From Hallerella succinigenes (GTDB lineage Bacteria > Fibrobacterota > Fibrobacteria > Fibrobacterales > Fibrobacteraceae): 64,000 nt of DNA. The position numbers were made by a program, and so were the translations under genes. Every line of letters begins with the position of its first letter. Position 1 is the stretch's first letter. Location of the stretch: assembly GCF_002797675.1 (NCBI RefSeq), contig NZ_PGEX01000001.1, positions 2,046,001 to 2,110,000 on the forward strand. Reading direction: 5' to 3'. Under the pieces are notes generated by a model. It was not told where the DNA came from and ran no database searches. It was given only the letters and a program-made list of their open reading frames with translations. This document shows, one piece after another, positions 29,551 through 39,611 of the stretch.

Positions 29551-31749
29551 TTAGAGGAATTCAAACAGGAGAATTCCCGGAACTTTGCCCGTTCCGACCC
29601 AGGATTCCAAGTATTCTTGCAATTCGTGGTCGAGGACTTTTCCAAACTTTTGAGAAGCGTCGCGGAGAACGGGCTTTTTGCCCTTTTCCAAAATCAGGAA
29701 TCCCGTGTGGAAAATGTCGATGATCTGTAAACGGCTCACGAAACCGATTCCGCGGATCGTGCTTTCGCCTTGCCATTCCTGTTTGGAAAATTCAATCGCC
29801 TTGTCGAGGGGCAGATACTTCAAATAGATCTGCGGATCGGGTTTGCCGTAAGCAATCCCTTTTGGCTTGAAGAATGCTTTCTTTGGAATCGTGCGAATGA
29901 CAAGCGTATCGTTGGGCTGAGGAATTTGCCTTGCAAAAGTGCCTTCGCCGATCCAGTCCAGTACAAAGTAATGCTTGCGGTTTTTGTAAGCGATGTCTCC
30001 ATTTAAATAGCGGATTTTTTGGAGAGTTTTGAAAATCGCATTTTCATCGGGGCTTTTAGCGAGTGCCAGAACGTGTTCCAGGTAGGTGACGCAGTCAAGT
30101 GAATCCGTGTAAACCATCGGTTTGGAATCGATCGTGTCTAGATAGCCTTCGCCTGTAGGCCCAAGCAAATAAGGCTTGTCGAGGAACTTTTCCGAGAAGA
30201 AGCGCAAGCGGTTTTCAAGTCCGCTGACCGATTCCCCTTGGATGTAGAGTTTTTTCATTTCGAGCAGCGAAGCGTAGCCGTTGTTCGTTGCACGGTAAAT
30301 ACTGGACCAGATGGAATCGAGAATTCCTCGGCACGTGTTGTCGGGCGTTTTACCGGTGCGGTTCAAATAGCTTGCAATCACGAGGGTGTCGCCGTCGATT
30401 GTCGGCATATAACCGACGAGACCGTGTGCTTCATTGATAAATCCTGTTTTAAAGCGAATGCGCCAGCCGTATTCCAATTCACGCATGCGCTTGTAACCGC
30501 TGCCGACCCACGGGCTTGCAAAACTTTTGATGTAATACTTTCCGCGTGGATGACGGGCCATCTTCGCAAGCAACTTCGTTTCAGAAGAGGGTTTTAGCCG
30601 GTTTTTGGGAGAAAGTCCGCAACCGTCGTAAAGGATAAAGTCTTCTGCAGAAAGTTCCATCTTTTGCAGAAATGTTTGAACGCCTTTTTTGCCGTTTTCC
30701 ACGTTTCCCACGCCGTATTTGGCTGCCGCAAAATTGCGGAAAAGGGTTTCGGCGTGCAGGTTCTGACTCCTCTGGTTGATTTCATCGAGAAAGCTTAACA
30801 GGGGAGTACCAGCATATTCGAATGTGTAAATATCGAGACCGCTTTGAGCAGCCGGATCATCGATGACGATCAAACCTCGCTCCTTCATCGCATGGATAAA
30901 GGCGGCTTCAAAGTAATGGTTCGGGTCGCGTACAGGAATGACAATGGACGCATCGGTTACGTTCACTCCGATTGTTCCCGAAATGTTTAAAACCGCTGAG
31001 TCTTTGTCGAGGGAATACTTCCACTTGCGACGGCTGCCTTTGCCGGTGATGAGCGCATTATTGACTTTGACATAGCCGATGTCCGGGTCGATTGAAATCT
31101 TCGCGGTATCGCCGATTTTTTCACCTGGATCCATATGCACTAGGGTGCAGTTGTCGTTGAATTCGAGCGGGGTGATTTCTGCGCCGTACCAAGAGTCGAA
31201 ATAGTTGGATTTCCAATGGTCCGGCTTGCGGGGTCCCGAAAAGTAAGTAGTGTCTAGCTCAATGCGAATCTGCAAGGTGTCGATGTTCTTGGAACGGATC
31301 GAATCCGCGAACTGGTGCAGTACGTAGAACGGTTGCGAATAGAATCTCGCCGAAATGTTCGGGTCGCCTTCTCCGCGTAAACGGATTACGCCGGAGAACG
31401 TTTTCCCGGCAAAGCTTCCTTCCATGTGAACGGAAGTTTTCGCTTGAAAGTTGAGCGGTAAATAGTCGAGAGCCGCCGCCGTGGTGACGGTTTTCATGGT
31501 GCTTGCCGGCGTAAAGAAGGAATCCGCATTGACGGTGGCGATTTGCTTTCCCGTGTGCAGGGAACGGATGGACAGTCCAAAGAGAGATCCCGGAGCGAGG
31601 GAATCGACAATCGTCTGATAGTCGGCGGTCGAGATATAGGGTTTGGGTTCAAACAGCACGGAGTCCGCGGCAGAGCCCTTCGATGCGTTACCGGTCGCTG
31701 CTTGGGCGACGACAGAAAAAATCCACAGTGCAGAACAGAGCTTTCTCAT
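29551..31749 (-). CDS. Fusion of PBP4-type D-Ala-D-Ala carboxypeptidase (S13) with a DUF1460 domain
   Basis: 732 residues with a signal peptide (MRKLCSALWIFSVVAQAATG). Residues about 50-480 carry the S13 motifs: PASTMKTV (SxxK), SQNLHAETLF (SxN) and RFKTGFI (KTG), so it should trim or cleave peptidoglycan cross-links in the periplasm. The C-terminal 230 residues (DCVTYLEHVLALAKSPDENA, AYKNRKHYFVLDWI) match DUF1460, related to NlpC/P60-type amidases. The fusion joins two peptidoglycan hydrolases. It overlaps the end of aroA by 4 bp and is probably co-transcribed. Confidence 0.85.
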   Translation of the reverse strand: MRKLCSALWIFSVVAQAATGNASKGSAADSVLFEPKPYISTADYQTIVDSLAPGSLFGLSIRSLHTGKQIATVNADSFFTPASTMKTVTTAAALDYLPLNFQAKTSVHMEGSFAGKTFSGVIRLRGEGDPNISARFYSQPFYVLHQFADSIRSKNIDTLQIRIELDTTYFSGPRKPDHWKSNYFDSWYGAEITPLEFNDNCTLVHMDPGEKIGDTAKISIDPDIGYVKVNNALITGKGSRRKWKYSLDKDSAVLNISGTIGVNVTDASIVIPVRDPNHYFEAAFIHAMKERGLIVIDDPAAQSGLDIYTFEYAGTPLLSFLDEINQRSQNLHAETLFRNFAAAKYGVGNVENGKKGVQTFLQKMELSAEDFILYDGCGLSPKNRLKPSSETKLLAKMARHPRGKYYIKSFASPWVGSGYKRMRELEYGWRIRFKTGFINEAHGLVGYMPTIDGDTLVIASYLNRTGKTPDNTCRGILDSIWSSIYRATNNGYASLLEMKKLYIQGESVSGLENRLRFFSEKFLDKPYLLGPTGEGYLDTIDSKPMVYTDSLDCVTYLEHVLALAKSPDENAIFKTLQKIRYLNGDIAYKNRKHYFVLDWIGEGTFARQIPQPNDTLVIRTIPKKAFFKPKGIAYGKPDPQIYLKYLPLDKAIEFSKQEWQGESTIRGIGFVSRLQIIDIFHTGFLILEKGKKPVLRDASQKFGKVLDHELQEYLESWVGTGKVPGILLFEFL

Positions 31750-33086
31750 TTTGCACTCGGAATTTCAAAGTTTGCGCCGGTCAAGGTTTTCAAATCCTTC
31801 CAGTAGCCCGGATACGTTTTGTTCACGCAGAGCGGGTCCAAAATCCGAATGGACTTTCCTTTTTCAAGTCCAAAGGCGGCTAGGCTCATGCACATGGCCA
31901 TGCGGTGATCGTTGTACGTTTCAAAGTCGGCGGTCTTGAACACCTTTGGCGGCGTAATCGTAATGGATTCGTCTGTCGTCGAAACTTCGGCACCCGCCTT
32001 GCGAAGTTCATTTGCCATCGCCTGAATGCGGTCGGTTTCTTTGACCTTCCAACTGTGGATTCCGCGGATCGTGCTCGTTCCGTTTGCAAAAAGGCAAAGA
32101 GCTGCGACGGTCATCGCCGCGTCCGGAATTGAGGAAAGATCCTTGTCGATCGCTTTGAGGGGGAATTCTCCACGACGGCTTTCCACAAAACCTTTCCCGT
32201 AAGAAATCTTTGCCCCCATTTCGGCGAGGACATCAGCAAAGTGAATGTCTCCCTGCATACTCTTTTCGTCGAGACCGAGCAGGCGGACAGGGCCGTCTGC
32301 AATCGCCGCTGCTGCAAGAGCGTAACTCGCACTCGAAGCGTCGCCTTCCACGTCATAGTCGCCTGGAGAAATGTATCCAGTATTGGGAACGTGGAATTCC
32401 TTAAAATCCAGATTTTTGACTTCGACGCCAAACTGTTGCATCATGCGGAGAGTCATGGTCACGTAAGGCTTCGAAATGAGTTCTCCGTCGACGACGATTT
32501 TCAGCGGTTTTTGCATGCAGGGCGCAGAAAGCAGAATCGCCGTCAGATACTGGCTCGAAATATTTCCTTTGATGTGAAGAATTTCGCCCTGCAAACCGTT
32601 TGCGTGCAGAACGATCGGCGGGTAGCCTGCATTTTCTGTATAATCGATCTTTGCACCGACTTGGACTAGGGCGTCCACCAGGTCGCGGATCGGGCGTTCC
32701 TTCATGCGTTCTATGCCCGTAAGGGTGAAGTCTCCCTGTCCAAGGGCAACAGCCGCGGTCAAGAATCGAATCGAAGTTCCCGAGTTTCCCACGAAAAGTT
32801 CAGCATTTTTGACAGAAAAACGGCCATTTTGGCCCGGAATCACCGCTTCAGAATAGTCTGCGGAAAAATGCATGCCTTGGACACCGAGTTTTTCCAAAGA
32901 TTCCGCCATATAACGGGTGTCATCGCTCCATAGCAAGTGGTGCAGACGGGTTTCTCCCTGGGCGAGGCTCGCGAGTAAAAGGGCGCGGTTGGTAATGCTT
33001 TTTGAACCAGGAAGGCGAATTTCCCCTTGAATATGGTCCAAAGCGCGAATTTCCAAAAAAGTTGGGCTCGAGGGATTCTTGTTCAT
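31746..33086 (-). CDS. aroA: 3-phosphoshikimate 1-carboxyvinyltransferase (EPSP synthase)
   Basis: 446 residues. RLPGSKSITNRALLLASLAQ, then LFVGNSGTSIRFLTAAVALG and a late KVKETDRIQAMANELRKAGA with YNDHRMAMC are the full set of EPSP synthase motifs. It catalyses step six of the shikimate pathway. A diverged paralogue without these motifs is at 51664-52998. Confidence 0.95.
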   Translation of the reverse strand: MNKNPSSPTFLEIRALDHIQGEIRLPGSKSITNRALLLASLAQGETRLHHLLWSDDTRYMAESLEKLGVQGMHFSADYSEAVIPGQNGRFSVKNAELFVGNSGTSIRFLTAAVALGQGDFTLTGIERMKERPIRDLVDALVQVGAKIDYTENAGYPPIVLHANGLQGEILHIKGNISSQYLTAILLSAPCMQKPLKIVVDGELISKPYVTMTLRMMQQFGVEVKNLDFKEFHVPNTGYISPGDYDVEGDASSASYALAAAAIADGPVRLLGLDEKSMQGDIHFADVLAEMGAKISYGKGFVESRRGEFPLKAIDKDLSSIPDAAMTVAALCLFANGTSTIRGIHSWKVKETDRIQAMANELRKAGAEVSTTDESITITPPKVFKTADFETYNDHRMAMCMSLAAFGLEKGKSIRILDPLCVNKTYPGYWKDLKTLTGANFEIPSAK

Positions 33087-33129
33087 AATTTCAAATTTAG
33101 ATTAAATTAGAAGCATAGAGAGGTTTACT

Positions 33130-33606
33130 ATGGATCAGAGCGGCGACGTTTCTCAGTTGGTCAAAAGTCTAATGGTCTCGGATATCTTTAAGGGTCTTTC
33201 GGCGGAGCTCATCGAAGAATTCAACGATATCATTTGCCGAGTTCATCTCTCCAAAGATGAAATCCTGATTGAAGAAGGCACGGAAAGTTTCAGCTTTTAC
33301 GTTGTGGAAAGCGGCGATATTGAAGTTTATTTTTCAGTTCCCGGTCAAAGTCAGTTTTTGGAAGCTTGCCGCTTAAAGGTCGGCTCTGTCGTCGGAGAAA
33401 TGGCGTTGTTGGAAAATGACGTCCATTCCGCTCGTGTCGTCGCCAAAACAGAGGCGAGTGTCATCAAAATCGACAGTAAGGCATTCCTGCTGTATTTGGA
33501 ATCCAATCCAAATGTCGGATTTATTGTGATGCGGAACTTGGCGAAGTTGATCAGTAACCGTCTGCGTTATACCGATCAGTTCGTGCGTCACGTCGCTGCG
33601 TATTAG
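33130..33606 (+). CDS. Cyclic-nucleotide-binding domain protein
   Basis: 158 residues. LIEEGTESFSFYVVESGDIE and GSVVGEMALLENDVHSARVV form a CRP-like nucleotide-binding fold with the phosphate cassette, but there is no DNA-binding domain, so it is a single-domain sensor. Two bp before the thioesterase frame; likely same transcript. Confidence 0.85.
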   Translation: MDQSGDVSQLVKSLMVSDIFKGLSAELIEEFNDIICRVHLSKDEILIEEGTESFSFYVVESGDIEVYFSVPGQSQFLEACRLKVGSVVGEMALLENDVHSARVVAKTEASVIKIDSKAFLLYLESNPNVGFIVMRNLAKLISNRLRYTDQFVRHVAAY

Positions 33607-33628
33607 TTTGTATACAAAGAGGCTTTGT

Positions 33629-34378
33629 ATGGAAAAAGGGATTGACGAACATATTTTTCCCATTCGTTTCTCGGATTGCGATCCGAAAAATCGTTTACGC
33701 GTTTCTTCATTCTTTGACTTTATGGAAGAAACCGCCATCTTGGATGCCGAAGCACATGGGATGGGAATCTGGAAAATGGTGCAGAATGGCTATACTTCGG
33801 TGATTTCACGCTTAAAGCTTCGAATCAATTATATTCCGCGTTGGGGTGAAAAACTCCATGTTTCAACGTGGACCAAGTCGATTTACAATCACAAGGTGGC
33901 TCTGCGCGATTATTCGATTCGAGACGATAATGGCAACATGATCGCGGAAGCGACTTCTTCCTGGCTCATGGTGAATTTGCAAACGGGACATTCGGAAGAC
34001 CCGGAACAGACTCCTTTTTTGCCGACGCTCTATCCCGAAAAAGTCGCCATTTCCGAAAATTTGATGCTGCTTGAACCTCGTGCAAATCCACGTGTGGTGA
34101 TGACAAAAACCGCAGCGTTTTCGGATATCGATATGAATCGGCATGTGAACAACTGCCGTTATGCAGACTGGGTCTTGGACGCGCTCTATCTGGATCAGTC
34201 GATGAAGGGTAAATCGATCCGTTCTATTCAAATCAACTATCTCGCGGGGATCCCGGTTGGGGAAGAAATCCATCTGGTGCGTTTTGATAATTCGAATCAC
34301 CACGCATATGTTTTTGGCGTGAACGCAAAGGATCCGACAAGGGTTCATTTTCAGGCTCGAATCGGCATTGCGGATTGA
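33629..34378 (+). CDS. Acyl-ACP thioesterase
   Basis: 249 residues from ATG 33629 (AGAGG upstream). It consists of two hot-dog folds: FSDCDPKNRLRVSSFFDFME, then SDIDMNRHVNNCRYADWVLD with the N..H pair expected for the FatA/FatB-like catalytic site. It releases fatty acids from ACP and sets membrane lipid chain length. Confidence 0.88.
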   Translation: MEKGIDEHIFPIRFSDCDPKNRLRVSSFFDFMEETAILDAEAHGMGIWKMVQNGYTSVISRLKLRINYIPRWGEKLHVSTWTKSIYNHKVALRDYSIRDDNGNMIAEATSSWLMVNLQTGHSEDPEQTPFLPTLYPEKVAISENLMLLEPRANPRVVMTKTAAFSDIDMNRHVNNCRYADWVLDALYLDQSMKGKSIRSIQINYLAGIPVGEEIHLVRFDNSNHHAYVFGVNAKDPTRVHFQARIGIAD

Positions 34379-34410
34379 GAATTTTGAAATAATTTTGTAA
34401 GTTTCCTTCT

Positions 34411-35298
34411 ATGAAGGGAATTATACTTGCCGGTGGATCCGGAACTAGACTTTATCCGCTGACCATGGTGACATCGAAGCAGCTGTTGCCTGTTTACGAC
34501 AAGCCGATGATTTACTATCCACTTTCGACGTTGATGCTCGCGGGTATCCGCGACATTCTCATCATTTCGACGCCGACGGACTTGCCAAATTTTGAACGTT
34601 TGCTCGGGGATGGAAGTGCGATGGGTCTGAACCTTTCGTATAAGGTGCAGCCTAGCCCAGATGGCCTTGCCCAGGCGTTCATTTTGGGTGAGGAATTCAT
34701 TGGTGACGATTGCTGTGCGATGGTTCTCGGCGATAATATCTTCTACGGTAACGGCTTTAGTCCGCTGCTCAAGGCGGCGGTCAAGAATGCGGAAGAAAAT
34801 GGCCGTGCTAGTATCTTCGGCTACTACGTTGAAGACCCGGAACGTTTTGGCGTTGTTGAATTCGACGCAAACGGCAAGGTCATTTCGGTCGAAGAAAAAC
34901 CGAAGGAACCGATGAGCAATTACGCGATTACGGGTCTTTATTTTTACGACAACCGCGTTTGCAAATTTGCAAAGGAACAAAAACCGAGTGCTCGCGGTGA
35001 ACTTGAAATTACCGATTTGAATAGAGTTTACCTGGAAAAGGGTGAACTGGATGTGAAACTTTTGGGCCGTGGATTTGCATGGCTCGACACAGGAACGATG
35101 GACAGCCTGATCGAAGCGGGCGATTTCGTTCGCATGGTTGAAAGCCGTCAGGGCATTCAGATCAGCGCGGTCGAAGAAATCGCTTACATCAATGGTTGGA
35201 TCAGTAAGGAAAAACTCCTCGAAAGCGCTTCCAAGTATGGCAAGTCTCCTTACGGTCAGCACCTGCGCAAGGTTGCGGAAGGAAAAATTAAGTATTAA
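34411..35298 (+). CDS. rmlA: Glucose-1-phosphate thymidylyltransferase
   Basis: 295 residues, [20 protein letters not shown] with the nucleotidyltransferase signature, then [18 protein letters not shown]. First enzyme of dTDP-L-rhamnose synthesis, converting Glc-1-P and dTTP into dTDP-glucose. Followed by rmlB and rmlC in order. rmlD is not in the window. Confidence 0.95.
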   Translation: MKGIILAGGSGTRLYPLTMVTSKQLLPVYDKPMIYYPLSTLMLAGIRDILIISTPTDLPNFERLLGDGSAMGLNLSYKVQPSPDGLAQAFILGEEFIGDDCCAMVLGDNIFYGNGFSPLLKAAVKNAEENGRASIFGYYVEDPERFGVVEFDANGKVISVEEKPKEPMSNYAITGLYFYDNRVCKFAKEQKPSARGELEITDLNRVYLEKGELDVKLLGRGFAWLDTGTMDSLIEAGDFVRMVESRQGIQISAVEEIAYINGWISKEKLLESASKYGKSPYGQHLRKVAEGKIKY

Positions 35299-35359
35299 AC
35301 AACGTGGACACTCCACGCTTCACACTCCACACTCCACACTATCCTAACAACTTTCTATT

Positions 35360-36496
35360 ATGAAACGATCTATCATCATCACTGGCGGAGCTGGTTTTAT
35401 CGGAAGTCATGTGGTACGCCTTTTTGTGAACAAGTACCCGGACTACAAGATCATCAATCTAGACAAGCTCACCTATGCGGGAAACCTCGCAAACCTGAAG
35501 GACATCGAAGACAAGCCGAACTACAAGTTCGTGAAGATGGACATCTGCGACTTCGACGCTTTCTACGAGCTCATGCAGAGTGAAAAAGTGGACGGCATTA
35601 TTCACCTCGCCGCCGAAAGCCACGTGGACCGCTCCATCCAGGATCCGTTCACCTTTGCCAAGACGAACGTGATGGGTACGCTCAGTCTGCTCCAGGCGGC
35701 AAAGCTTTACTGGGAAAGCCTCCCGGAAAAGTATGAAGGCAAGCGCTTCTACCACATCTCGACCGACGAAGTTTACGGCGCTCTCAGCATGAGCCATCCG
35801 GAAGGCATTAAACCACCGTTTACGACGACCGCTTCGAGTTCCGAACATCATCTTGCTTACGGTGAAGACTTCTTCTACGAAACGACAAAGTACACGCCGC
35901 ATTCCCCGTATTCCGCATCGAAGGCGGGCTCGGATCACTTTGTACGCGCTTTCCACGATACCTACGGCATGCCGACGATTGTCACGAACTGCTCGAACAA
36001 CTACGGTCCATACCAGTTCCCGGAAAAGCTCATCCCGCTTTTCATCAACAACATTTGTCACAAGAAGCCTCTTCCGGTTTACGGCAAGGGTGAAAATGTG
36101 CGCGACTGGCTCTTTGTCGAAGATCACGCCCGCGCCATCGACATCATTTTCCACAACGGCAAGATCGCTGAAACCTACAACATCGGCGGCTTCAACGAAT
36201 GGAAGAACATCGACATCATCAAGGTCGTAATCAAGACCGTCGACAAGCTTCTCGGTCGTGCAGAAGGGGAAGATCTGAACCTCATCACATACGTCACCGA
36301 CCGCTTGGGCCACGACGCCCGCTACGCGATCGACTCGACAAAGCTCCAGAAGGAACTCGGCTGGGAACCCTCCCTCCAGTTCGAAGAAGGCATTGAAAAG
36401 ACTGTCAAGTGGTATCTCGAGAACCAGGAATGGCTGGACAATATCACGAGTGGCGACTACGAAAAGTATTACGAAAAGATGTACGGGAACAAGTAA
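35360..36496 (+). CDS. rmlB: dTDP-glucose 4,6-dehydratase
   Basis: 378 residues. Extended SDR: IITGGAGFIGSHVVRLFVNK (NAD binding), STDEVYG, and YSASKAGSDHFVRAFHDTYG with the YxxxK pair. It carries an insert around residues 135-170 seen in some Bacteroidetes-type homologues. Very GC-rich optimised codons suggest high expression. Confidence 0.95.
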   Translation: MKRSIIITGGAGFIGSHVVRLFVNKYPDYKIINLDKLTYAGNLANLKDIEDKPNYKFVKMDICDFDAFYELMQSEKVDGIIHLAAESHVDRSIQDPFTFAKTNVMGTLSLLQAAKLYWESLPEKYEGKRFYHISTDEVYGALSMSHPEGIKPPFTTTASSSEHHLAYGEDFFYETTKYTPHSPYSASKAGSDHFVRAFHDTYGMPTIVTNCSNNYGPYQFPEKLIPLFINNICHKKPLPVYGKGENVRDWLFVEDHARAIDIIFHNGKIAETYNIGGFNEWKNIDIIKVVIKTVDKLLGRAEGEDLNLITYVTDRLGHDARYAIDSTKLQKELGWEPSLQFEEGIEKTVKWYLENQEWLDNITSGDYEKYYEKMYGNK

Positions 36497-36532
36497 CCCC
36501 TGACGTCTTAGAAGGTTTTAGGAGAATCGATC

Positions 36533-37090
36533 ATGGGAAAGTTTAAGTTTATCGATACGGAAATTGAAGGCGTTAAAATTATTGAACCGACCGTTTTTGG
36601 CGATGCCCGCGGTTACTTCATGGAAACCTATAGCGAAAAAGAATTCGCAGAAAACGGTATCGATGTGAAGTTCGTTCAGGACAACGAATCCCGCAGCAAA
36701 AAAGGCGTTCTCCGCGGTCTGCATTTCCAAAAGCAGAACCCGCAGGGAAAGCTTGTGCGCGTTCTCGAAGGGGAAGTTTTTGACGTCGCTGTGGACCTGC
36801 GCAAAGCGAGCAAGACCTTTGGAAAATGGGTGGGCGTCACCCTTTCTGCAGAAAACAAAAAGCAGTTCTACATTCCGGAAGGTTTTGCTCATGGCTTTGC
36901 CGTTCTTTCGGAAACGGCGACCTTTGTGTACAAATGTACACGTCTTTATGCCCCGGGCGATGAAGGCGGTCTTATGTGGAACGATCCGCAGATTGGCATC
37001 CAGTGGCCGGTGAGCGAAGACTTTAAGCCTCTTTTGAGCGAAAAGGATACAAAGAACCCGACCCTTGCCAATTTAGATTGGACATTCTAA
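36533..37090 (+). CDS. rmlC: dTDP-4-dehydrorhamnose 3,5-epimerase
   Basis: 185 residues, IIEPTVFGDARGYFMETYSE, then RGLHFQ and VLRGLHFQKQNPQGKLVRVL with the catalytic His, and FYIPEGFAHGFAVLSE. Third step of dTDP-rhamnose synthesis. Confidence 0.94.
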   Translation: MGKFKFIDTEIEGVKIIEPTVFGDARGYFMETYSEKEFAENGIDVKFVQDNESRSKKGVLRGLHFQKQNPQGKLVRVLEGEVFDVAVDLRKASKTFGKWVGVTLSAENKKQFYIPEGFAHGFAVLSETATFVYKCTRLYAPGDEGGLMWNDPQIGIQWPVSEDFKPLLSEKDTKNPTLANLDWTF

Positions 37091-37115
37091 TCGATAAAAT
37101 TTTATTTTTCGCATA

Positions 37116-37559
37116 ATGAAGAATATTCTTGTGCTCTGTACGGGAAACGTCTGTCGAAGCCCGACTGCGGAATACCTGTTGCGTAAATCTTTGGAAGGCG
37201 TGGATTGCATCGTCCAAAGCGCTGGAATGGGTGCAGTCGTTGACTCGCCTGCAGAACCGATGGCTCAAAAAGTCGCGCTCTCACACGGGCTCGATATTTC
37301 TGCGCATCGTTCGCGACAGGTGACGATGGATATGCTTAAGTGGGCGGATCTGGTTTTGGTGATGGAAAAAGCCCAAAAGATTCACCTGCTCGAACGTTAC
37401 TCATGGTTGGATGGAAAAGTTTTCTGTTATGGAGACTCGATAAAAGTGGACGTTCCGGATCCGCATGGACGCCCGGAAAGCGCCTTTGTCATGGCTTGGA
37501 ATTTTATTGAAAAATTGACGCCTTACTGGGCTCAAAAAATTTCTCATCACGAGGAATAG
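37116..37559 (+). CDS. Low-molecular-weight protein tyrosine phosphatase
   Basis: 147 residues, ILVLCTGNVCRSPTAEYLLR holds the C(x)5R phosphate loop, and VPDPHGRPESAFV the general acid Asp. Wzb-type partner of the tyrosine-kinase-like gene 5 bp downstream, expected to reset it during capsule or exopolysaccharide export. Confidence 0.9.
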   Translation: MKNILVLCTGNVCRSPTAEYLLRKSLEGVDCIVQSAGMGAVVDSPAEPMAQKVALSHGLDISAHRSRQVTMDMLKWADLVLVMEKAQKIHLLERYSWLDGKVFCYGDSIKVDVPDPHGRPESAFVMAWNFIEKLTPYWAQKISHHEE

Positions 37560-37564
37560 AATTT

Positions 37565-39601
37565 ATGGCGATAGAAAAGAAGACTATACCGGTATCGACG
37601 AAGAATCCATGGTTGGATTTGCTTGAAGACCTGTGGAAGAATAAACTGTTGGTTTTTTCTTTTACCTTCGTTTTTGGCATTATCGGTATCGTTGTTGCTC
37701 TTTGGATTCGACCTATGTATGAAGCGAGTGCTTTGATTCAGGTGAAGACCAAGGGAGGCTCCCTTTCTGCAATGCTCGGGGATGTGGGTTCTTTATTAGG
37801 CATGGGCGGAAGCTCTGCGGAAACGGAAATCCAGCTGATGCAGAGTCGTCGCATTTTGGAAGAACTCATCGATTCTTTGGGACTTCATAACGAAGCCAAC
37901 CCGACAGAGACCATAGATCGTTTCCTTCGAAAGGAGGGACGTGTGGATATCCGCTATATGAAGCTTCCGGATTCTTCTGCAGTGGCTCCGGAAATTCGAA
38001 GCAAACCATGGGTTTTGATTGCGGACGATTCTTTGAATTTCTCGTTTTACGATGCAGATATGTCAAAGGTTTTGTCTTGTTCGAAGGGCAAACTTTGCTC
38101 GGCTCCTTATCATGGAGACTCGGTTTCGATACTCGTTTCCGTGATGGATGTGAAAGCGGGACAAAAGTTCAATGTAACGCAGAAAATGATGGTCCGCGCG
38201 GTGAATGCGGTTTTGCAAAACCTGTCTATTTCGGAAGCGGCTAAGAAGACGGGCCTTTTGCATGTGTCCTTCCAGCATCAGTATATGGACAAGGCCGTGA
38301 CGGTGGTTGACTCTTTGACGTCCATTTATCTTCGTTTGAATGAGGAATTCAGCTCTTCGGATATGAAGAATACTCTGGAACTTTTGGAAGACCAGCTGCC
38401 GATTGCACGCAAGACGCTGGACAGCTTGATGCTTAAACTCAACGAGTATCGTGAAAAAATCGGATCTGCGGATATCGCCGCCGAAACGAAGATTACGCTT
38501 GAATCTCAGGTCAAGCTTCAGCAGCAGATAATCCTTTTGGAACAGATGCGTGAAGAAAAGGCTCGCCTGTTTGACGCCTCGCACCCGCAGATCGTGACGA
38601 TGGATAGGCAGATTGCATCTCTCAAAAGAGAAATGGCAAAGGCGAACTCGCAAACAAAAAAACTGCCGGAAACGCAACAAAAAATCCTGACGATGACTGC
38701 CGAAGCGCAGTTTGCTCAGACCGCTTATTCCGATCTTTTAAAACGCGTGGAGCAGCTTCGTTTGCTCGTCGCTGGTTCAGCAGAATCGGCTCAGATTGTG
38801 GACCATGCTGTGGCAGATCCGAAGCCTGTCAAGCCGAAGAGAAAGATGATCGTTCTCGCGTTCATTTTTGCAGGATTCTGTGCGGCGTTCGGATTTATTT
38901 CTTTGCGTAAAAAGATGAAGGGTGTAATTGACCCGTTCTTGGTTTCGAAGGCAACAGGCTTAAGCGTGTATTCTCTGATTGCGAAGGGCGAAAAAGAATC
39001 GCTTGAAGGACTTCATACTCTGCAACTTTCGCTTGAACTAGAAAGTTATGACAAAAATCGGATTCTTTGCTTTACGGGACTTTTGCCGCATGTCGGATGC
39101 TCTTTTGTCGCCGCTCAGATGGCGAAGCTTTTTGCAGAATCCGGTAAAAAGGTTTTGCTGATTGATGCAGATTTGCAAAAGGGAAATCTGGGCAGTTTGT
39201 TTGGCTTTGAACCTGCGGAAGGACTTGTGGATGTTCTCGCTGGGAAGAAGTCGATTTCGGCGGTTGTGAAGACGACTCAGACTCCGGGCTTGGACCTTCT
39301 TCTTTGCGGATACCATTTGCTATGCTCGGAAGGCGTTTTGGGAACGAAAAAGTTTGCCAACTTTATCAAGCTTGTCCGTGAAAGTTATGACATTGTTATT
39401 TTGGATACGCCGTCTTTGCAAAAGACAATGGATGTTTCGGTGGTGAGCCGTGAATTGGACGAAATCGTTCTGATTTTGGAATACGGTCGCCACAGCATGG
39501 ATAGCATTCTGGAAGGGGTATCTCTCTTGTCTAAGACATCGACGCTTTCGAAGGTTATAGCCTTCAACAAGTGCGTTCTTCCGCAGAAAAAGAAAATTTA
39601 G
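37565..39601 (+). CDS. Wzz/Wzc-type chain-length and BY-kinase-like protein with degenerate Walker A
   Basis: 678 residues: N-terminal Wzz domain with a membrane helix near residue 35 (LLVFSFTFVFGIIGIVVALW), long coiled coil (310-400), second membrane helix near 425-445, then a cytoplasmic kinase-like domain. Walker A-prime (VLLIDADLQKGNLGSLFG) and Walker B (IVILDTP) are present. The Walker A loop reads GLLPHVGCSFVAA, with Cys at residue 512 (codon 39098-39100) where the family has the ATP-binding Lys. The C-terminus has no tyrosine cluster. It may have lost kinase activity while keeping the polymer-length role. Confidence 0.85.
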   Translation: MAIEKKTIPVSTKNPWLDLLEDLWKNKLLVFSFTFVFGIIGIVVALWIRPMYEASALIQVKTKGGSLSAMLGDVGSLLGMGGSSAETEIQLMQSRRILEELIDSLGLHNEANPTETIDRFLRKEGRVDIRYMKLPDSSAVAPEIRSKPWVLIADDSLNFSFYDADMSKVLSCSKGKLCSAPYHGDSVSILVSVMDVKAGQKFNVTQKMMVRAVNAVLQNLSISEAAKKTGLLHVSFQHQYMDKAVTVVDSLTSIYLRLNEEFSSSDMKNTLELLEDQLPIARKTLDSLMLKLNEYREKIGSADIAAETKITLESQVKLQQQIILLEQMREEKARLFDASHPQIVTMDRQIASLKREMAKANSQTKKLPETQQKILTMTAEAQFAQTAYSDLLKRVEQLRLLVAGSAESAQIVDHAVADPKPVKPKRKMIVLAFIFAGFCAAFGFISLRKKMKGVIDPFLVSKATGLSVYSLIAKGEKESLEGLHTLQLSLELESYDKNRILCFTGLLPHVGCSFVAAQMAKLFAESGKKVLLIDADLQKGNLGSLFGFEPAEGLVDVLAGKKSISAVVKTTQTPGLDLLLCGYHLLCSEGVLGTKKFANFIKLVRESYDIVILDTPSLQKTMDVSVVSRELDEIVLILEYGRHSMDSILEGVSLLSKTSTLSKVIAFNKCVLPQKKKI

Positions 39602-39611
39602 GGAGTAATCA

